This document shows positions 1-7,087 of a stretch of DNA of 10,940 bases, one piece after another; positions within the stretch are counted from its first letter, which is position 1, and each line of letters starts with the position of its first letter. The notes under the pieces were generated by a model. That model did no database searches. It saw nothing but the letters and a program-made list of their open reading frames with translations, and was not told the origin of the DNA. The stretch is taken from assembly GCA_948933715.1 (NCBI GenBank), contig CAQZPH010000021.1:1-10940 (forward strand). The letters run 5' to 3'. The translations under genes were made by a program, and so were the position numbers. Origin of the DNA: an uncultured Eubacteriales bacterium (GTDB taxonomy: Bacteria > Bacillota > Clostridia > Oscillospirales > Acutalibacteraceae).

Positions 1-669
1 GGTATTTATCAGTCTGATCGCTATATTTTTTAATGACAGCCCTTGTAATTCAGCACACCAATTTTCGCAAGCCTCAAGTGGAACTAGCGATGGGCGCAGG
101 GGTATTATCGTGTGGCCAACTTTCTCTGCTAACTTATATCCATCTCCTGTAGAACCTGTCCTTGGATATGATTTGCCTCCTGTAGCAATAATAACGGCAT
201 CAGCATTAATTTTTTCTCCATCACAAGTTATCGCTCCTTTACATTCCCCATCAATTATTATAAGTTCCTTTACTCTGCTTTTTAAAATCTTACATCCCGA
301 GTCATCAACAAATCTTTTCATAACATTAACAACATCAATTGCCTTATCGGACTGAGGAAAAACCCTGTTTCCACGTTCAACCTTTATATCCATTCCATGT
401 TTTTTAAAAAAGCTTATTGTATCTTGTGGAGTAAAATTATTAACAGCACTATATAAAAAATTTCCGTTAGAAGCAACATTAGAAATAAATGTATCTACTT
501 CACAGGCGTTTGTTATATTGCATCGTCCTTTGCCCGTTATACGGAGCTTTTTTCCCACCATATCATTTTTTTCAATTAAAATTGTTTTCGCTCCCTTTGT
601 CGCACAAATTCCTGCTGCCATCATGCCTGCAGGACCTGCTCCCACAATTAAAACCTTCTTATTTTTTAT
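1..669 (-). CDS. BaiN/HI0933-like FAD-dependent oxidoreductase (NAD(P)/FAD flavoprotein), C-terminus cut by window edge
   Basis: Family of flavoproteins annotated as aminoacetone oxidase, YhiN, HI0933-like or BaiN; the physiological substrate is usually unknown. Seen: 223 codons, about half the roughly 400-residue family length. An N-terminal beta strand (KKVLIV, residues 4-9) leads into the dinucleotide-binding loop GAGPAG (10-15). E33 ends the second strand, where it would bind ribose. The family signature KKLRITGKGRCNITN covers residues 40-54, and a second signature (ATGGKSYPRTGSTGDGY) lies around residues 170-190. The start is odd: an in-frame TGA at 676-678 closes the frame upstream, and no ATG, GTG or TTG occurs before GTG at 643-645, which would delete the first Rossmann strand. 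An AGAGGTGA ribosome binding site sits 6 nt before an ATA codon (667-669), so ATA is the likely start. It lies just behind the terminator of the upstream gene, leaving almost no room for its own promoter. Family assignment is secure; the substrate is not known. Confidence 0.9.
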   Translation of the reverse strand, partial: MKNKKVLIVGAGPAGMMAAGICATKGAKTILIEKNDMVGKKLRITGKGRCNITNACEVDTFISNVASNGNFLYSAVNNFTPQDTISFFKKHGMDIKVERGNRVFPQSDKAIDVVNVMKRFVDDSGCKILKSRVKELIIIDGECKGAITCDGEKINADAVIIATGGKSYPRTGSTGDGYKLAEKVGHTIIPLRPSLVPLEACENWCAELQGLSLKNIAIRLINT

Positions 670-675
670 ACTACT

Positions 676-683
676 TCACCTCT
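676..683 (-). promoter_or_regulatory. Ribosome binding site that points to an ATA start
   Basis: Reading leftwards, AGAGGTGA is followed by the 6-nt spacer AGTAGT and then ATA at 669-667. The spacing is ideal for initiation at ATA. The site overlaps the in-frame TGA that closes the frame upstream, so no longer N-terminus is possible. Confidence 0.6.
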
Positions 684-697
684 AATTAAATTTAAGC

Positions 698-724
698 TAA
701 AAACAACGGCGACCCAAGGTCGCC
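698..724 (-). terminator. Intrinsic terminator after the CmpB-family gene
   Basis: A perfect 7-bp GC-rich stem (GGCGACC, 708-714, with GGTCGCC, 718-724) closes a 3-nt loop. Read leftwards, a T-rich tail (GTTGTTTTTA, 698-707) follows. It lies 15 nt beyond the stop codon of the CmpB-family gene, so it marks the end of the fhs-to-cmpB transcript. The flavoprotein gene further left needs read-through or a promoter that I cannot see. Confidence 0.85.
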
Positions 725-739
725 TAGACAAAAGAGTAT

Positions 740-1426
740 TTATTTTACAAACACCATGTTTGGATACATAACTTTTAAAAAATCGTCTGTATAATTTTCG
801 TCTAGAAATCTTGTTATTGCAGAATTAGCTTCAATACCATTTGCTCTTTGCCCTTGTCTCCAAACAGCCATTGATGATATTCCCATATTAAAAACCATAT
901 ATACAAAAAGTATCCAAGTTAAAAATATGCCAATATTTTTAGGAATTCTTCCTATAAGCCTTGAAAGACGCGGATAAGTATCTTTAACCCAAACAAGCCC
1001 TAGCACTCCCCAAAAGAAAGCAAATAATATGCTTGTTCTGCCACTGAAATTTGAATCTATTACACTGTAATCCCAAGAAACAGCGTTAAATACAACTTCT
1101 TGAAATAGACTACATATATATTCAAACGATGCTCCAACAAACATACATATTAAAAAAATCCAAAGGTCTCTAAGAAAAGATAATTTGTTAAGGCATACAG
1201 TCATTATAACTGCACCAAAACCATAAATAGGGTTAAACGGACCATATATAAGTCCCCATCTAATTTCAAGTCTATGTTGCATAAATGCACACCAAATAGT
1301 TTCTACTATCGCACCAAAAAAACTTCCTATAAAGAATATCCAAAATAATTTATAAAAACCTAATCCGTATGCAAAGGCATCTTTTTTATATTTCATATTT
1401 AAAACTTTATTTGTGTTTCTTTTCAT
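740..1426 (-). CDS. CmpB-type multispanning membrane protein ("putative ABC transporter permease", PF06541-like), paralogue 1
   Basis: A 228-residue membrane protein of unknown function. Databases call the family putative ABC-transporter type IV / CmpB, but no ATPase or binding protein is encoded nearby, so the transporter label is not supported here. Seen: about five hydrophobic segments, near residues 22-48, 63-80, 87-112, 131-147 and 164-187. Family hallmarks include VETIW (41-45), GLIYGPFNPIYGFGA (58-72), GASFEYICSLFQE (98-110), WDYS (118-121) and FSGRTS (127-132). The C-terminal tail has R194, NG (196-197), N201, FLDENY (207-212) and a final YPNM (221-224). ATG at 1426 is preceded by AAGGAG at good spacing; the internal Met11 has no such site. 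It is the last gene before the 708-724 terminator, 24 bp after upp. A second, shorter family member lies at 6689-7087. Confidence 0.85.
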   Translation of the reverse strand: MKRNTNKVLNMKYKKDAFAYGLGFYKLFWIFFIGSFFGAIVETIWCAFMQHRLEIRWGLIYGPFNPIYGFGAVIMTVCLNKLSFLRDLWIFLICMFVGASFEYICSLFQEVVFNAVSWDYSVIDSNFSGRTSILFAFFWGVLGLVWVKDTYPRLSRLIGRIPKNIGIFLTWILFVYMVFNMGISSMAVWRQGQRANGIEANSAITRFLDENYTDDFLKVMYPNMVFVK

Positions 1427-1450
1427 ATTATCTCCTTTTTGGGAAATATT

Positions 1451-2083
1451 TTATTCAGTTCCAAAAATTCTATCTCCTGCATCGCCAAGGCCGGGAACAA
1501 TATAACCATGTTCATTTAACTTTTGGTCCATTGCTGCACAATAAATTGTAACATCAGTATGAGCACTTTTTAAGGCATTTATACCTTCTGGAGCTCCAAT
1601 TATACACATAAACTTAATACTTTTGGGATTACTTTTTTTTATAATACTAATAGCATCTATAGCAGAACCTCCTGTTGCCAGCATAGGGTCTAAAACAACA
1701 ACTTCTCTTTCTTTTATGTCCTTTGGTAATTTACTATAGTATTCAACCGGTTTTAGCGTTTCAGGGTCTCTATATAGTCCAATATGCCCTACTTTTGCTG
1801 CCGGTACCATAGCTATAGCACCATCTACCATACCTATTCCTGCCCTTAAAATTGGCACAAAAGCTAACTTTCTCCCTGCTAAAATCTTAGTTTTTGCAAC
1901 AGCAACAGGTGTTTCTATTTCTACTTCTTTTAACGGTAAATCACGAGTCGCCTCATAACACATTAACATTGAAATTTCACTTATAAGCTCACGAAATTCT
2001 TTGGAACCTGTTGCTTTATCACGTAAAAGAGAAATTTTATGTTGTATAAGAGGATGCTCCATAATAAAAACTTGATTTTCCAT
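1451..2083 (-). CDS. upp: Uracil phosphoribosyltransferase
   Basis: Cytosolic salvage enzyme that joins uracil to PRPP, giving UMP and pyrophosphate. Seen: 210 residues, the normal family length. The PRPP loop DPMLATGGSA is at residues 132-141. The conserved ILRAGIGM (78-85), where family members contact PRPP, and the C-terminal uracil-binding segment GYIVPGLGDAGDR (193-205) are both intact. The start at 2083 is preceded by GGAG with a 5-nt spacer; Met8 has no comparable site. It sits 18 bp behind rpiB. The rpiB-upp pairing is common in Clostridia and links ribose-5-phosphate (hence PRPP) supply with base salvage. No attenuator or PyrR-type leader is apparent in this short gap. Confidence 0.97.
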   Translation of the reverse strand: MENQVFIMEHPLIQHKISLLRDKATGSKEFRELISEISMLMCYEATRDLPLKEVEIETPVAVAKTKILAGRKLAFVPILRAGIGMVDGAIAMVPAAKVGHIGLYRDPETLKPVEYYSKLPKDIKEREVVVLDPMLATGGSAIDAISIIKKSNPKSIKFMCIIGAPEGINALKSAHTDVTIYCAAMDQKLNEHGYIVPGLGDAGDRIFGTE

Positions 2084-2101
2084 AACTACTCCACACTACC
2101 T

Positions 2102-2554
2102 TTAGTTTATTTTAAAAATGCCGTTTTCTATTTGAGATATTTGTTCTATTCTTTTATTGTGTCTACCTCCATCAAAAGATGTATTAAGAAAAATATCCAT
2201 AAGCAAAACAGCTTTTTTTTCGTCTATTACACGGCCCCCTAAACACAATATGTTTGCATCATTGTGTTTTCTTGCCATTTCTGTTGTAAATTCATCGTCG
2301 CAAACAGCTGCACGTATTCCTTTTATTTTGTTAGCAGCTATTGCAATCCCTATTCCTGTTCCACAACAAAGAACTCCTTTTGTGCAATTCCCATTAGAAA
2401 TTTCATTTGCTACTCTATAGGCATAATATGGATAATCTACTGAGTTACAATCAGCAGTTCCAAAATCTTTGTAAGGAACTTTTTTTTCATCTAAATACTT
2501 TTTTATAGCTTCTTTTAAATTAAAGCCTCCATGATCACAACCTATAGCTATCAT
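2102..2554 (-). CDS. rpiB: Ribose-5-phosphate isomerase B (RpiB/LacAB family)
   Basis: Interconverts ribose-5-phosphate and ribulose-5-phosphate in the non-oxidative pentose phosphate pathway; a cytosolic enzyme. Seen: 150 residues, typical length. The N-terminal strand leads into CDHGGF (6-11), with the Asp7/His8 pair used in sugar binding. CGTGIGIAIAANK (64-76) carries Cys64 at the catalytic cysteine position. The conserved HNDANILCLGGR (98-109) holds the active-site His98, and GGRHNKRI (129-136) holds the phosphate-binding arginines. The Cys together with the ANK segment favours RpiB over LacA/LacB, but some family members act on allose or galactose phosphates, so substrate is inferred. 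It is cotranscribed between tsaB and upp with 17- and 18-bp gaps. Confidence 0.95.
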   Translation of the reverse strand: MIAIGCDHGGFNLKEAIKKYLDEKKVPYKDFGTADCNSVDYPYYAYRVANEISNGNCTKGVLCCGTGIGIAIAANKIKGIRAAVCDDEFTTEMARKHNDANILCLGGRVIDEKKAVLLMDIFLNTSFDGGRHNKRIEQISQIENGIFKIN

Positions 2555-2571
2555 AAATATCCTCCACTATT

Positions 2572-3273
2572 CTAACAGTTATTTTTCTTTTTTAATTCCC
2601 TTTCAGCCTGAGGTACCCTTAAATATTCAGGTACTAAATCAAACGAACTTGTTTCTTTTGGTTTTTTTAAATATTCATCAAGTGCTGCAAACGCAGCCCC
2701 ACTTGCCCGTTGATACCTTTTAGCTTCGCTGGCAATATATACATTATTAATATGCTTATAATTATTATAACACAAAAGTGCTCCGTCTCCAACAAAAATT
2801 ACTTTTTTTTCGCACTTTTCTATTTCAGGATAAAGGTTTTCAATAGAAATAGCTCTATCTTTAGTTAATCTCGTTATGTTTTCACCATTTACGTCAAATA
2901 GTGCATTATAGACTTGACCGCAACGGGAATCCATAACAGCACATATTATTGCATTTTCTCCTAAAAAATTATATGCCATAGCATATAAAGTTGATATAGG
3001 CATACATGGGGTATTATTAAGCATTGCCATTCCTTTTATCGATGCTATGCCTATTCTTACTCCTGTAAAAGACCCCGGACCGGACGTTACAGCAAAAACA
3101 TCTATATCATTTACATTAATGTTAATATTTTTTAGCAAATTCTCTACCATTGGCATTAATGTTTGACTATGAGTAAGTCCTATATTAATAAAAAATTCGC
3201 CAAGTAATTTTCTATCCTCTAAAATAGCAACAGAAGCTGACTTTGCTGATGAATCCAATGCTAAAATTTTCAT
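2572..3273 (-). CDS. tsaB: tRNA t6A37 threonylcarbamoyltransferase subunit TsaB
   Basis: Non-catalytic partner of TsaD in the TsaB-TsaD-TsaE complex that places threonylcarbamoyl on A37 of ANN-decoding tRNAs. Seen: 233 residues of the ASKHA fold, usual length. The N-terminal ILALDSSAKSASVAIL (3-18) is the first phosphate-type strand pair. HSQTLMP (35-41) and GPGSFTGVRIG (65-75) are the family signatures. The C-terminal half has the weaker conservation typical of TsaB, ending in VPEYLR. Its ATG overlaps the tsaE stop by 4 nt (3270-3273), so the two are probably translationally coupled. The usual third member of this cluster, rimI, is absent: rpiB follows directly. tsaD must lie elsewhere. Confidence 0.96.
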   Translation of the reverse strand: MKILALDSSAKSASVAILEDRKLLGEFFINIGLTHSQTLMPMVENLLKNININVNDIDVFAVTSGPGSFTGVRIGIASIKGMAMLNNTPCMPISTLYAMAYNFLGENAIICAVMDSRCGQVYNALFDVNGENITRLTKDRAISIENLYPEIEKCEKKVIFVGDGALLCYNNYKHINNVYIASEAKRYQRASGAAFAALDEYLKKPKETSSFDLVPEYLRVPQAERELKKKNNC

Positions 3274-3704
3274 ATCCTGTTTAATTCACCCACACTTTCA
3301 AATTTTAGTATGCGCTCATTTTCTTTTTCGCCATAATTTATATTTATTCTTATTGCATCTTTTGGTAAGATCGACTCTATATTCTCGCTCCATTCAATTA
3401 TCAAAACGCCATTATTAAGGTAATCAAAATATCCAGTAGAATAAAGATCGTCCATTGTTTTAACTCTGTACATATCAAAATGGTAGACATTATATTTTCC
3501 TTTATACTCATTAACTATGGCAAACGTGGGACTATAAACATCGTTTTTAACATCTAACCCTTTGCACAAACCCCGTGTAAAAGCTGTTTTTCCTGCCCCA
3601 AGATCACCAAATAATGCTATTATTTCTGCTCCTGATAATTTTGCTGCTAAGTTTTCCCCTATTTTTTCTGTTTGTTCGCACGAAGAGCTCACCATTTCAA
3701 ACAA
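3270..3704 (-). CDS. tsaE: tRNA t6A37 biosynthesis ATPase TsaE
   Basis: P-loop ATPase that drives the TsaB-TsaD t6A complex. Seen: 144 residues, typical length. Walker A GDLGAGKT lies at 33-40. The family block SPTFAIVNEYKG (58-69) and the HFDMYR motif (75-80) follow. LIIEWSENI (101-109) holds the conserved Glu-Trp pair. The start is TTG at 3702-3704, with AAAGGA 9 nt upstream; the first ATG, three codons further in, is too far from that site. Only 17 bp separate it from the fhs stop, and its end overlaps tsaB, so it appears to be the second gene of the fhs-led transcript. Confidence 0.95.
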   Translation of the reverse strand: MFEMVSSSCEQTEKIGENLAAKLSGAEIIALFGDLGAGKTAFTRGLCKGLDVKNDVYSPTFAIVNEYKGKYNVYHFDMYRVKTMDDLYSTGYFDYLNNGVLIIEWSENIESILPKDAIRININYGEKENERILKFESVGELNRI

Positions 3705-3721
3705 TTTATATCATCCTTTCG

Positions 3722-5392
3722 TTAAAAAAGTCCAGATATAATACCTTTTTCATCGATGTCTATTTTATCTGCAGCTGGAACTTTGGGAAGGCCAGGCATT
3801 GTCATTATATCCCCTGTAAATACAACTATAAATCCTGCTCCATTTGAAATCTTTACATCTTTAACTGTTATATCAAATCCGCTAGGCGCTCCTAATAATT
3901 TTGGATTATCTGAAAAAGAATACTGCGTTTTTGCTATGCAAACGGGTAATTTATCTCTTCCAATAGAATTTATCGCTTCTATAGCTTTATTAGAAAGTTC
4001 CGTGTAAACTACATTGCCTGCCCCGTATATTTCTTTTGCAATTATTTCTATTTTTTCTTTTATAGGTAAAGTTTCGTCATATAACGGGTTAAAATCAGAA
4101 CTTTCATCTGCTGCATCACAAACAACTTTTGCTAGTTCTTCTCCCCCTTCTCCTCCTTTTGCAAAAACTTCTGACAAGGAAAATCTAACTTTTAAATTTT
4201 TACAATAATTCTTAATGTAATTAAGCTCAGCGTCAGTATCGCTATCAAATTTATTTATAGCAACCACCACAGGAACGGAAAATTTTTGCATATTTTTTAT
4301 ATGTACTCCAAGATTTACAATTCCCTTAGAAAGGGCTTTTAAATTTTCCTTTTTTAAATCGTCTTTTAAAACGCCTCCATTGTATTTTAAAGCACGTGTT
4401 GTTGCAACTATAACAATTGCTGCTGGTTTTAATTTTGCAAATCGACATTTTATATCTAAAAATTTTTCGGCCCCGAGGTCAGAACCAAATCCAGCTTCAG
4501 TTATGCAATAATCCGCCAATTTTAAAGCTAATTTTGTTGCCCTAACAGAGTTGCATCCATGTGCAATGTTAGCAAATGGTCCTCCATGCATAATGGCAGG
4601 TGTTCCTTCTAAAGTCTGAATAAGATTTGGCATAAAGGCATCTTTTAAAAGAGATGCCATAGCTCCGTTTGCGTTTATATCTTTTGCGTATATTGGATTG
4701 CCTGAGTAGTCATAAGCTATTAAAATTTTACCCAGGCGTTCTTTTAAATCATTCACATCAGTTGCAAGGCATAAGATTGCCATAACTTCGCTTGCAACAG
4801 TTATAATAAACCCATCTTCTCTGGGCACTCCGTTAACTTTCCCTCCAAGACCTATGACTATATTCCGAAGCGCACGGTCGTTCATATCAAGGCAACGCTT
4901 TACTAAAATTTTTCTCTGATCAATGTTTAAAACATTCCCTTGTTGCATATGGTTATCTAACAGAGCACAAAGCAAATTATTAGCGCTGGTTATTGCGTGC
5001 ATATCTCCGGTAAAATGAAGGTTTATATCTTCCATCGGTAAAACCTGGGAATAGCCTCCCCCAGCAGCCCCACCTTTTATGCCAAATACTGGACCAAGAG
5101 ACGGTTCCCTTAAAGCTATAACTGCACTTTTATTTATTTTTGCCATAGCCTGTCCAAGACCAATAGTTGTTGTTGTTTTTCCTTCACCTGCGGGAGTTGG
5201 ATTGATTGCTGTAACTAAAATTAATTTGCCATCTTTCTGGGCTTTAAGTCTTTTAAAAAGGTTGTCGTTAAGTTTTGCTTTATATTTTCCATAAAATTCA
5301 ATTTCATTTTCTTTTATTTCAAGGTCATCTGCTATTTTGTTAATGGGTTTCATCGTGGTTTGTTGTGCTATCTCAATGTCTGTTAACATCAT
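3722..5392 (-). CDS. fhs: Formate-tetrahydrofolate ligase
   Basis: ATP-dependent cytosolic enzyme that joins formate to tetrahydrofolate, giving 10-formyl-THF. This is the entry step for formate into one-carbon metabolism and the methyl branch of the Wood-Ljungdahl pathway. Seen: 556 residues, the family length. The P-loop is PTPAGEGKTTT (65-75). REPSLGPVFGIKGGAAGGGY (95-114) and the segment through HFTGDMHAITSANNLL (126-141) are diagnostic. The C-terminal part has APSGFDI and GDIMTMPGLPKVP. Met1 and Met2 are both possible: AAAGGTGG lies 4 nt before the first and 7 nt before the second. The gene leads the leftward run ending at the 698-724 terminator. No other folate or acetogenesis genes are present, so purine or formate metabolism is as likely as acetogenesis. 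Confidence 0.98.
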   Translation of the reverse strand: MMLTDIEIAQQTTMKPINKIADDLEIKENEIEFYGKYKAKLNDNLFKRLKAQKDGKLILVTAINPTPAGEGKTTTTIGLGQAMAKINKSAVIALREPSLGPVFGIKGGAAGGGYSQVLPMEDINLHFTGDMHAITSANNLLCALLDNHMQQGNVLNIDQRKILVKRCLDMNDRALRNIVIGLGGKVNGVPREDGFIITVASEVMAILCLATDVNDLKERLGKILIAYDYSGNPIYAKDINANGAMASLLKDAFMPNLIQTLEGTPAIMHGGPFANIAHGCNSVRATKLALKLADYCITEAGFGSDLGAEKFLDIKCRFAKLKPAAIVIVATTRALKYNGGVLKDDLKKENLKALSKGIVNLGVHIKNMQKFSVPVVVAINKFDSDTDAELNYIKNYCKNLKVRFSLSEVFAKGGEGGEELAKVVCDAADESSDFNPLYDETLPIKEKIEIIAKEIYGAGNVVYTELSNKAIEAINSIGRDKLPVCIAKTQYSFSDNPKLLGAPSGFDITVKDVKISNGAGFIVVFTGDIMTMPGLPKVPAADKIDIDEKGIISGLF

Positions 5393-5401
5393 TCTTCCAC
5401 C

Positions 5402-5439
5402 TTTATAAAAATTTATAAAAATTATATCATATTTATAAA
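5402..5439. repeat. Three phased TTTATAAA palindromes at the fhs start
   Basis: The 8-bp palindrome TTTATAAA occurs at 5402-5409, 5412-5419 and 5432-5439, with starts 10 and 20 bp apart, that is one and two helical turns. The copies flank the fhs -10 box and extend into the leader. This could be an operator array or simple AT-rich composition; nothing here decides between them. Confidence 0.4.
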
Positions 5440-5449
5440 TAAATTAAAA
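5421..5449 (-). promoter_or_regulatory. Promoter for the fhs operon (extended -10)
   Basis: Reading leftwards, a perfect TATAAT (5421-5426) is preceded by TG one base upstream, making an extended -10. At 17 bp the -35 position reads only TTTTAA (5444-5449), a weak match. Transcription would start near 5414, about 22 nt before the fhs ATG. Confidence 0.6.
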
Positions 5450-5458
5450 GTATTTTAC

Positions 5459-5487
5459 TTGAACTTACGATTCAATCATAATATAAT
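5459..5487 (+). promoter_or_regulatory. Promoter for the RodA/FtsW-family gene
   Basis: TTGAAC (5459-5464), a 17-bp spacer and TATAAT (5482-5487) form a near-consensus vegetative promoter. The start codon lies 22 bp downstream. The fhs promoter points the other way, with the two -35 regions 9 bp apart, so one regulator could affect both. Confidence 0.85.
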
Positions 5488-5508
5488 AAATTGATCGGAG
5501 GTAGATTT

Positions 5509-6654
5509 ATGTCAAATTTTTTAAAACATACTAAAAGTTATTTTAATCAAACTGATACTATTTTCTGGGCAATTTCATTTTCGATGTCAATACTATCTTT
5601 GCTTTTACTACTTAGTGTCTCAAGAACTTCGGATTTTGGGTTCTTTAGAACCCAATTATTAGCTATCACCCTTGGGTATATAGGTGCATTTGTCATAACT
5701 AGATCGGACTATAGAATCATTGCAGATCATTATATCATCGTAGCAACTGTTTGCATTTCCTTAATCTTATGTACTTTAATATTTGGTACAGCCATTACTG
5801 GTAACTCCGGTATTGATGCAAAAGCTTGGCTTAAACTTCCGGGGGGTATCTCCTTTCAACCTTCAGAACTTGCTAAAATTGGATTTATTGTTACTTTTTC
5901 TAAGCACTTATCGATATTGAAGGAAAAAGATGAACTGAAATCTTTTTTAAACGTTGCGCTCTTAGGAGCCCACGCACTAGTTCCAGTGGCACTCACTCAT
6001 TTGCAAGGTGATGATGGTGCTGCCATAATATTCTTTTTTATGTTTTTGTTTATGTCGTTTGCAGGTGGAGTTCAGCTTAGGTATTTCGCAGCTTTATTTG
6101 CAATAATTGTATTGTCAATACCAATACTGTGGAACCATGTTTTTGCCGACTATCAAAAACAACGAATTATAAATCAAATAAACCCAGAGGCCGATCCTCT
6201 CGCTAGCGGTTTTCAGCAAATACAAGGTAAAATTTCAATTGGTTCGGGTAAATTATTCGGAACCGGGCTTTTTAACGGACCTCGTGTTGCTAGTAGTTCT
6301 GTTCCTATTCAGGAAAGTGACTTTATATTTTCTGTTGCAGGGGAAGAACTAGGGTTTATAGGTTGTATAATAGTAATTTTATTGTTACTACTTATGTTGC
6401 TTAGAACCCTTAAAATTGCTGCATTATCATCCGATTGTCTTGGCAGTTGTATGTGTTTTGGTTTTTTTGGTGTTGTGGCTTCCCAAGCTATATTTAATCT
6501 TGGCATGTGCCTTAGTATTCTTCCTGTAATGGGAGTTACTTTGCCGTTTTTTAGCGCTGGAGGGTCATCCTCTGCTTGTCTTTATCTCGGTGTTGGGCTT
6601 ATTCAAAGTGTGTTTATGCAGCGAAATGACGATGATCTAAATAGACTTGTTTAA
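5509..6654 (+). CDS. SEDS-family peptidoglycan glycosyltransferase, RodA/FtsW type
   Basis: Polytopic membrane enzyme that polymerises lipid II into glycan strands, normally with a class B penicillin-binding protein. Seen: 381 residues with about ten hydrophobic segments. AWLKLPGGISFQPSELAKIG (106-125) is a SEDS hallmark. QESDFIFSVAGEELGFIG (268-285) contains Asp271 at the position of the essential catalytic aspartate. The conserved loop LPVMGVTLPFFSAGGSS covers 338-354. The start is ATG 5509, preceded by CGGAGGT 7 nt upstream; an in-frame TTG at 5491 lies ahead of that site and is rejected. It is closer to RodA than to SpoVE/FtsW by my reading of the motifs, but I cannot settle the subfamily. 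It stands alone: no PBP, MreBCD or division gene adjoins it, and it has its own promoter and terminator. Confidence 0.93.
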   Translation: MSNFLKHTKSYFNQTDTIFWAISFSMSILSLLLLLSVSRTSDFGFFRTQLLAITLGYIGAFVITRSDYRIIADHYIIVATVCISLILCTLIFGTAITGNSGIDAKAWLKLPGGISFQPSELAKIGFIVTFSKHLSILKEKDELKSFLNVALLGAHALVPVALTHLQGDDGAAIIFFFMFLFMSFAGGVQLRYFAALFAIIVLSIPILWNHVFADYQKQRIINQINPEADPLASGFQQIQGKISIGSGKLFGTGLFNGPRVASSSVPIQESDFIFSVAGEELGFIGCIIVILLLLLMLLRTLKIAALSSDCLGSCMCFGFFGVVASQAIFNLGMCLSILPVMGVTLPFFSAGGSSSACLYLGVGLIQSVFMQRNDDDLNRLV

Positions 6655-6658
6655 ATGA

Positions 6659-6703
6659 TTAGGAATCCTTATCTTGCAGTAAGGATTCCTAATTTGTATT
6701 TTT
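6659..6703 (+). terminator. Intrinsic terminator of the RodA/FtsW-family gene
   Basis: A perfect 13-bp inverted repeat (6659-6671 with 6680-6692) encloses an 8-nt loop and is followed on the plus strand by TTTGTATTTTT. It begins 4 nt after the stop codon. Its right arm contains the TAG stop (6689-6691) of the convergent membrane-protein gene. On the minus strand the tail is only weakly T-rich, so it may work less well in that direction. Confidence 0.9.
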
Positions 6704-7087
6704 GCTCTTACCGTTTACTAAGCGCTCAATTAATATCCCTAAAAATCCCCATAAAACAGAATAAATTAAACATACTTGACCATAGACATTAAGAGGCATA
6801 TTTGAATAGTTCCATACTTTCATATTAAAAATTAAATTTACTATGCACCCAACTATAAATTCAACAGAAGTAATCACAAAAGCGCCAACTGCATACTTTT
6901 GCAAAAATGTAAGTCTTTTATGTTTGCTATATATTTTATATAAGATTAAAAAGCATAATCCACCCGTAAAAAACATCGTATAATGCGTATATCCACGCCA
7001 CAACATTTCTATGGAAATATAACAAAGGCCACTAAAATTAAATATTATAAAATCTTTTTCTATCCCCTTTTCCACAAGTCTACACAT
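6689..7087 (-). CDS. Short CmpB-type membrane protein ("putative ABC transporter permease"), paralogue 2
   Basis: A 132-residue membrane protein of the same broad family as the gene at 740-1426; function unknown. Seen: about four hydrophobic segments, near residues 12-27, 37-52, 65-87 and 101-121. Motifs include IEMLWRGYTHYTM (26-38), GGLCF (42-46), ITSVEFIVGCIVN (72-84), VWNYSNMPLNVYGQVCL (91-107) and YSVLWGFLG (109-117). The N-terminus is uncertain. ATG 7087 has no good ribosome binding site, and an in-frame TGA lies seven codons upstream. Another ATG at 7107-7109 has a better-placed purine-rich AGAGAG, but reads into a stop after nine codons. Removing one A from the A7 tract at 7094-7100 would join the two. 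It is convergent with the RodA/FtsW-family gene and lies between that gene's terminator and the glmS terminator. Confidence 0.8.
   Translation of the reverse strand: MCRLVEKGIEKDFIIFNFSGLCYISIEMLWRGYTHYTMFFTGGLCFLILYKIYSKHKRLTFLQKYAVGAFVITSVEFIVGCIVNLIFNMKVWNYSNMPLNVYGQVCLIYSVLWGFLGILIERLVNGKSKNTN

Noticed and set aside
740..1426. ABC transporter permease function
   Set aside because: The family name suggests it, but no ATPase or substrate-binding gene is present and the name rests on weak annotation, so only the family assignment is kept.
3756..5294. Several plus-strand ORFs of 64-83 codons opposite fhs
   Set aside because: They are antisense shadows of a highly conserved gene and have low-complexity Ser/Pro/Ile-rich translations without ribosome binding sites.
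5491..5508. Upstream TTG start for the RodA/FtsW-family gene
   Set aside because: The TTG lies ahead of the GGAGG ribosome binding site, which is spaced correctly for ATG 5509.
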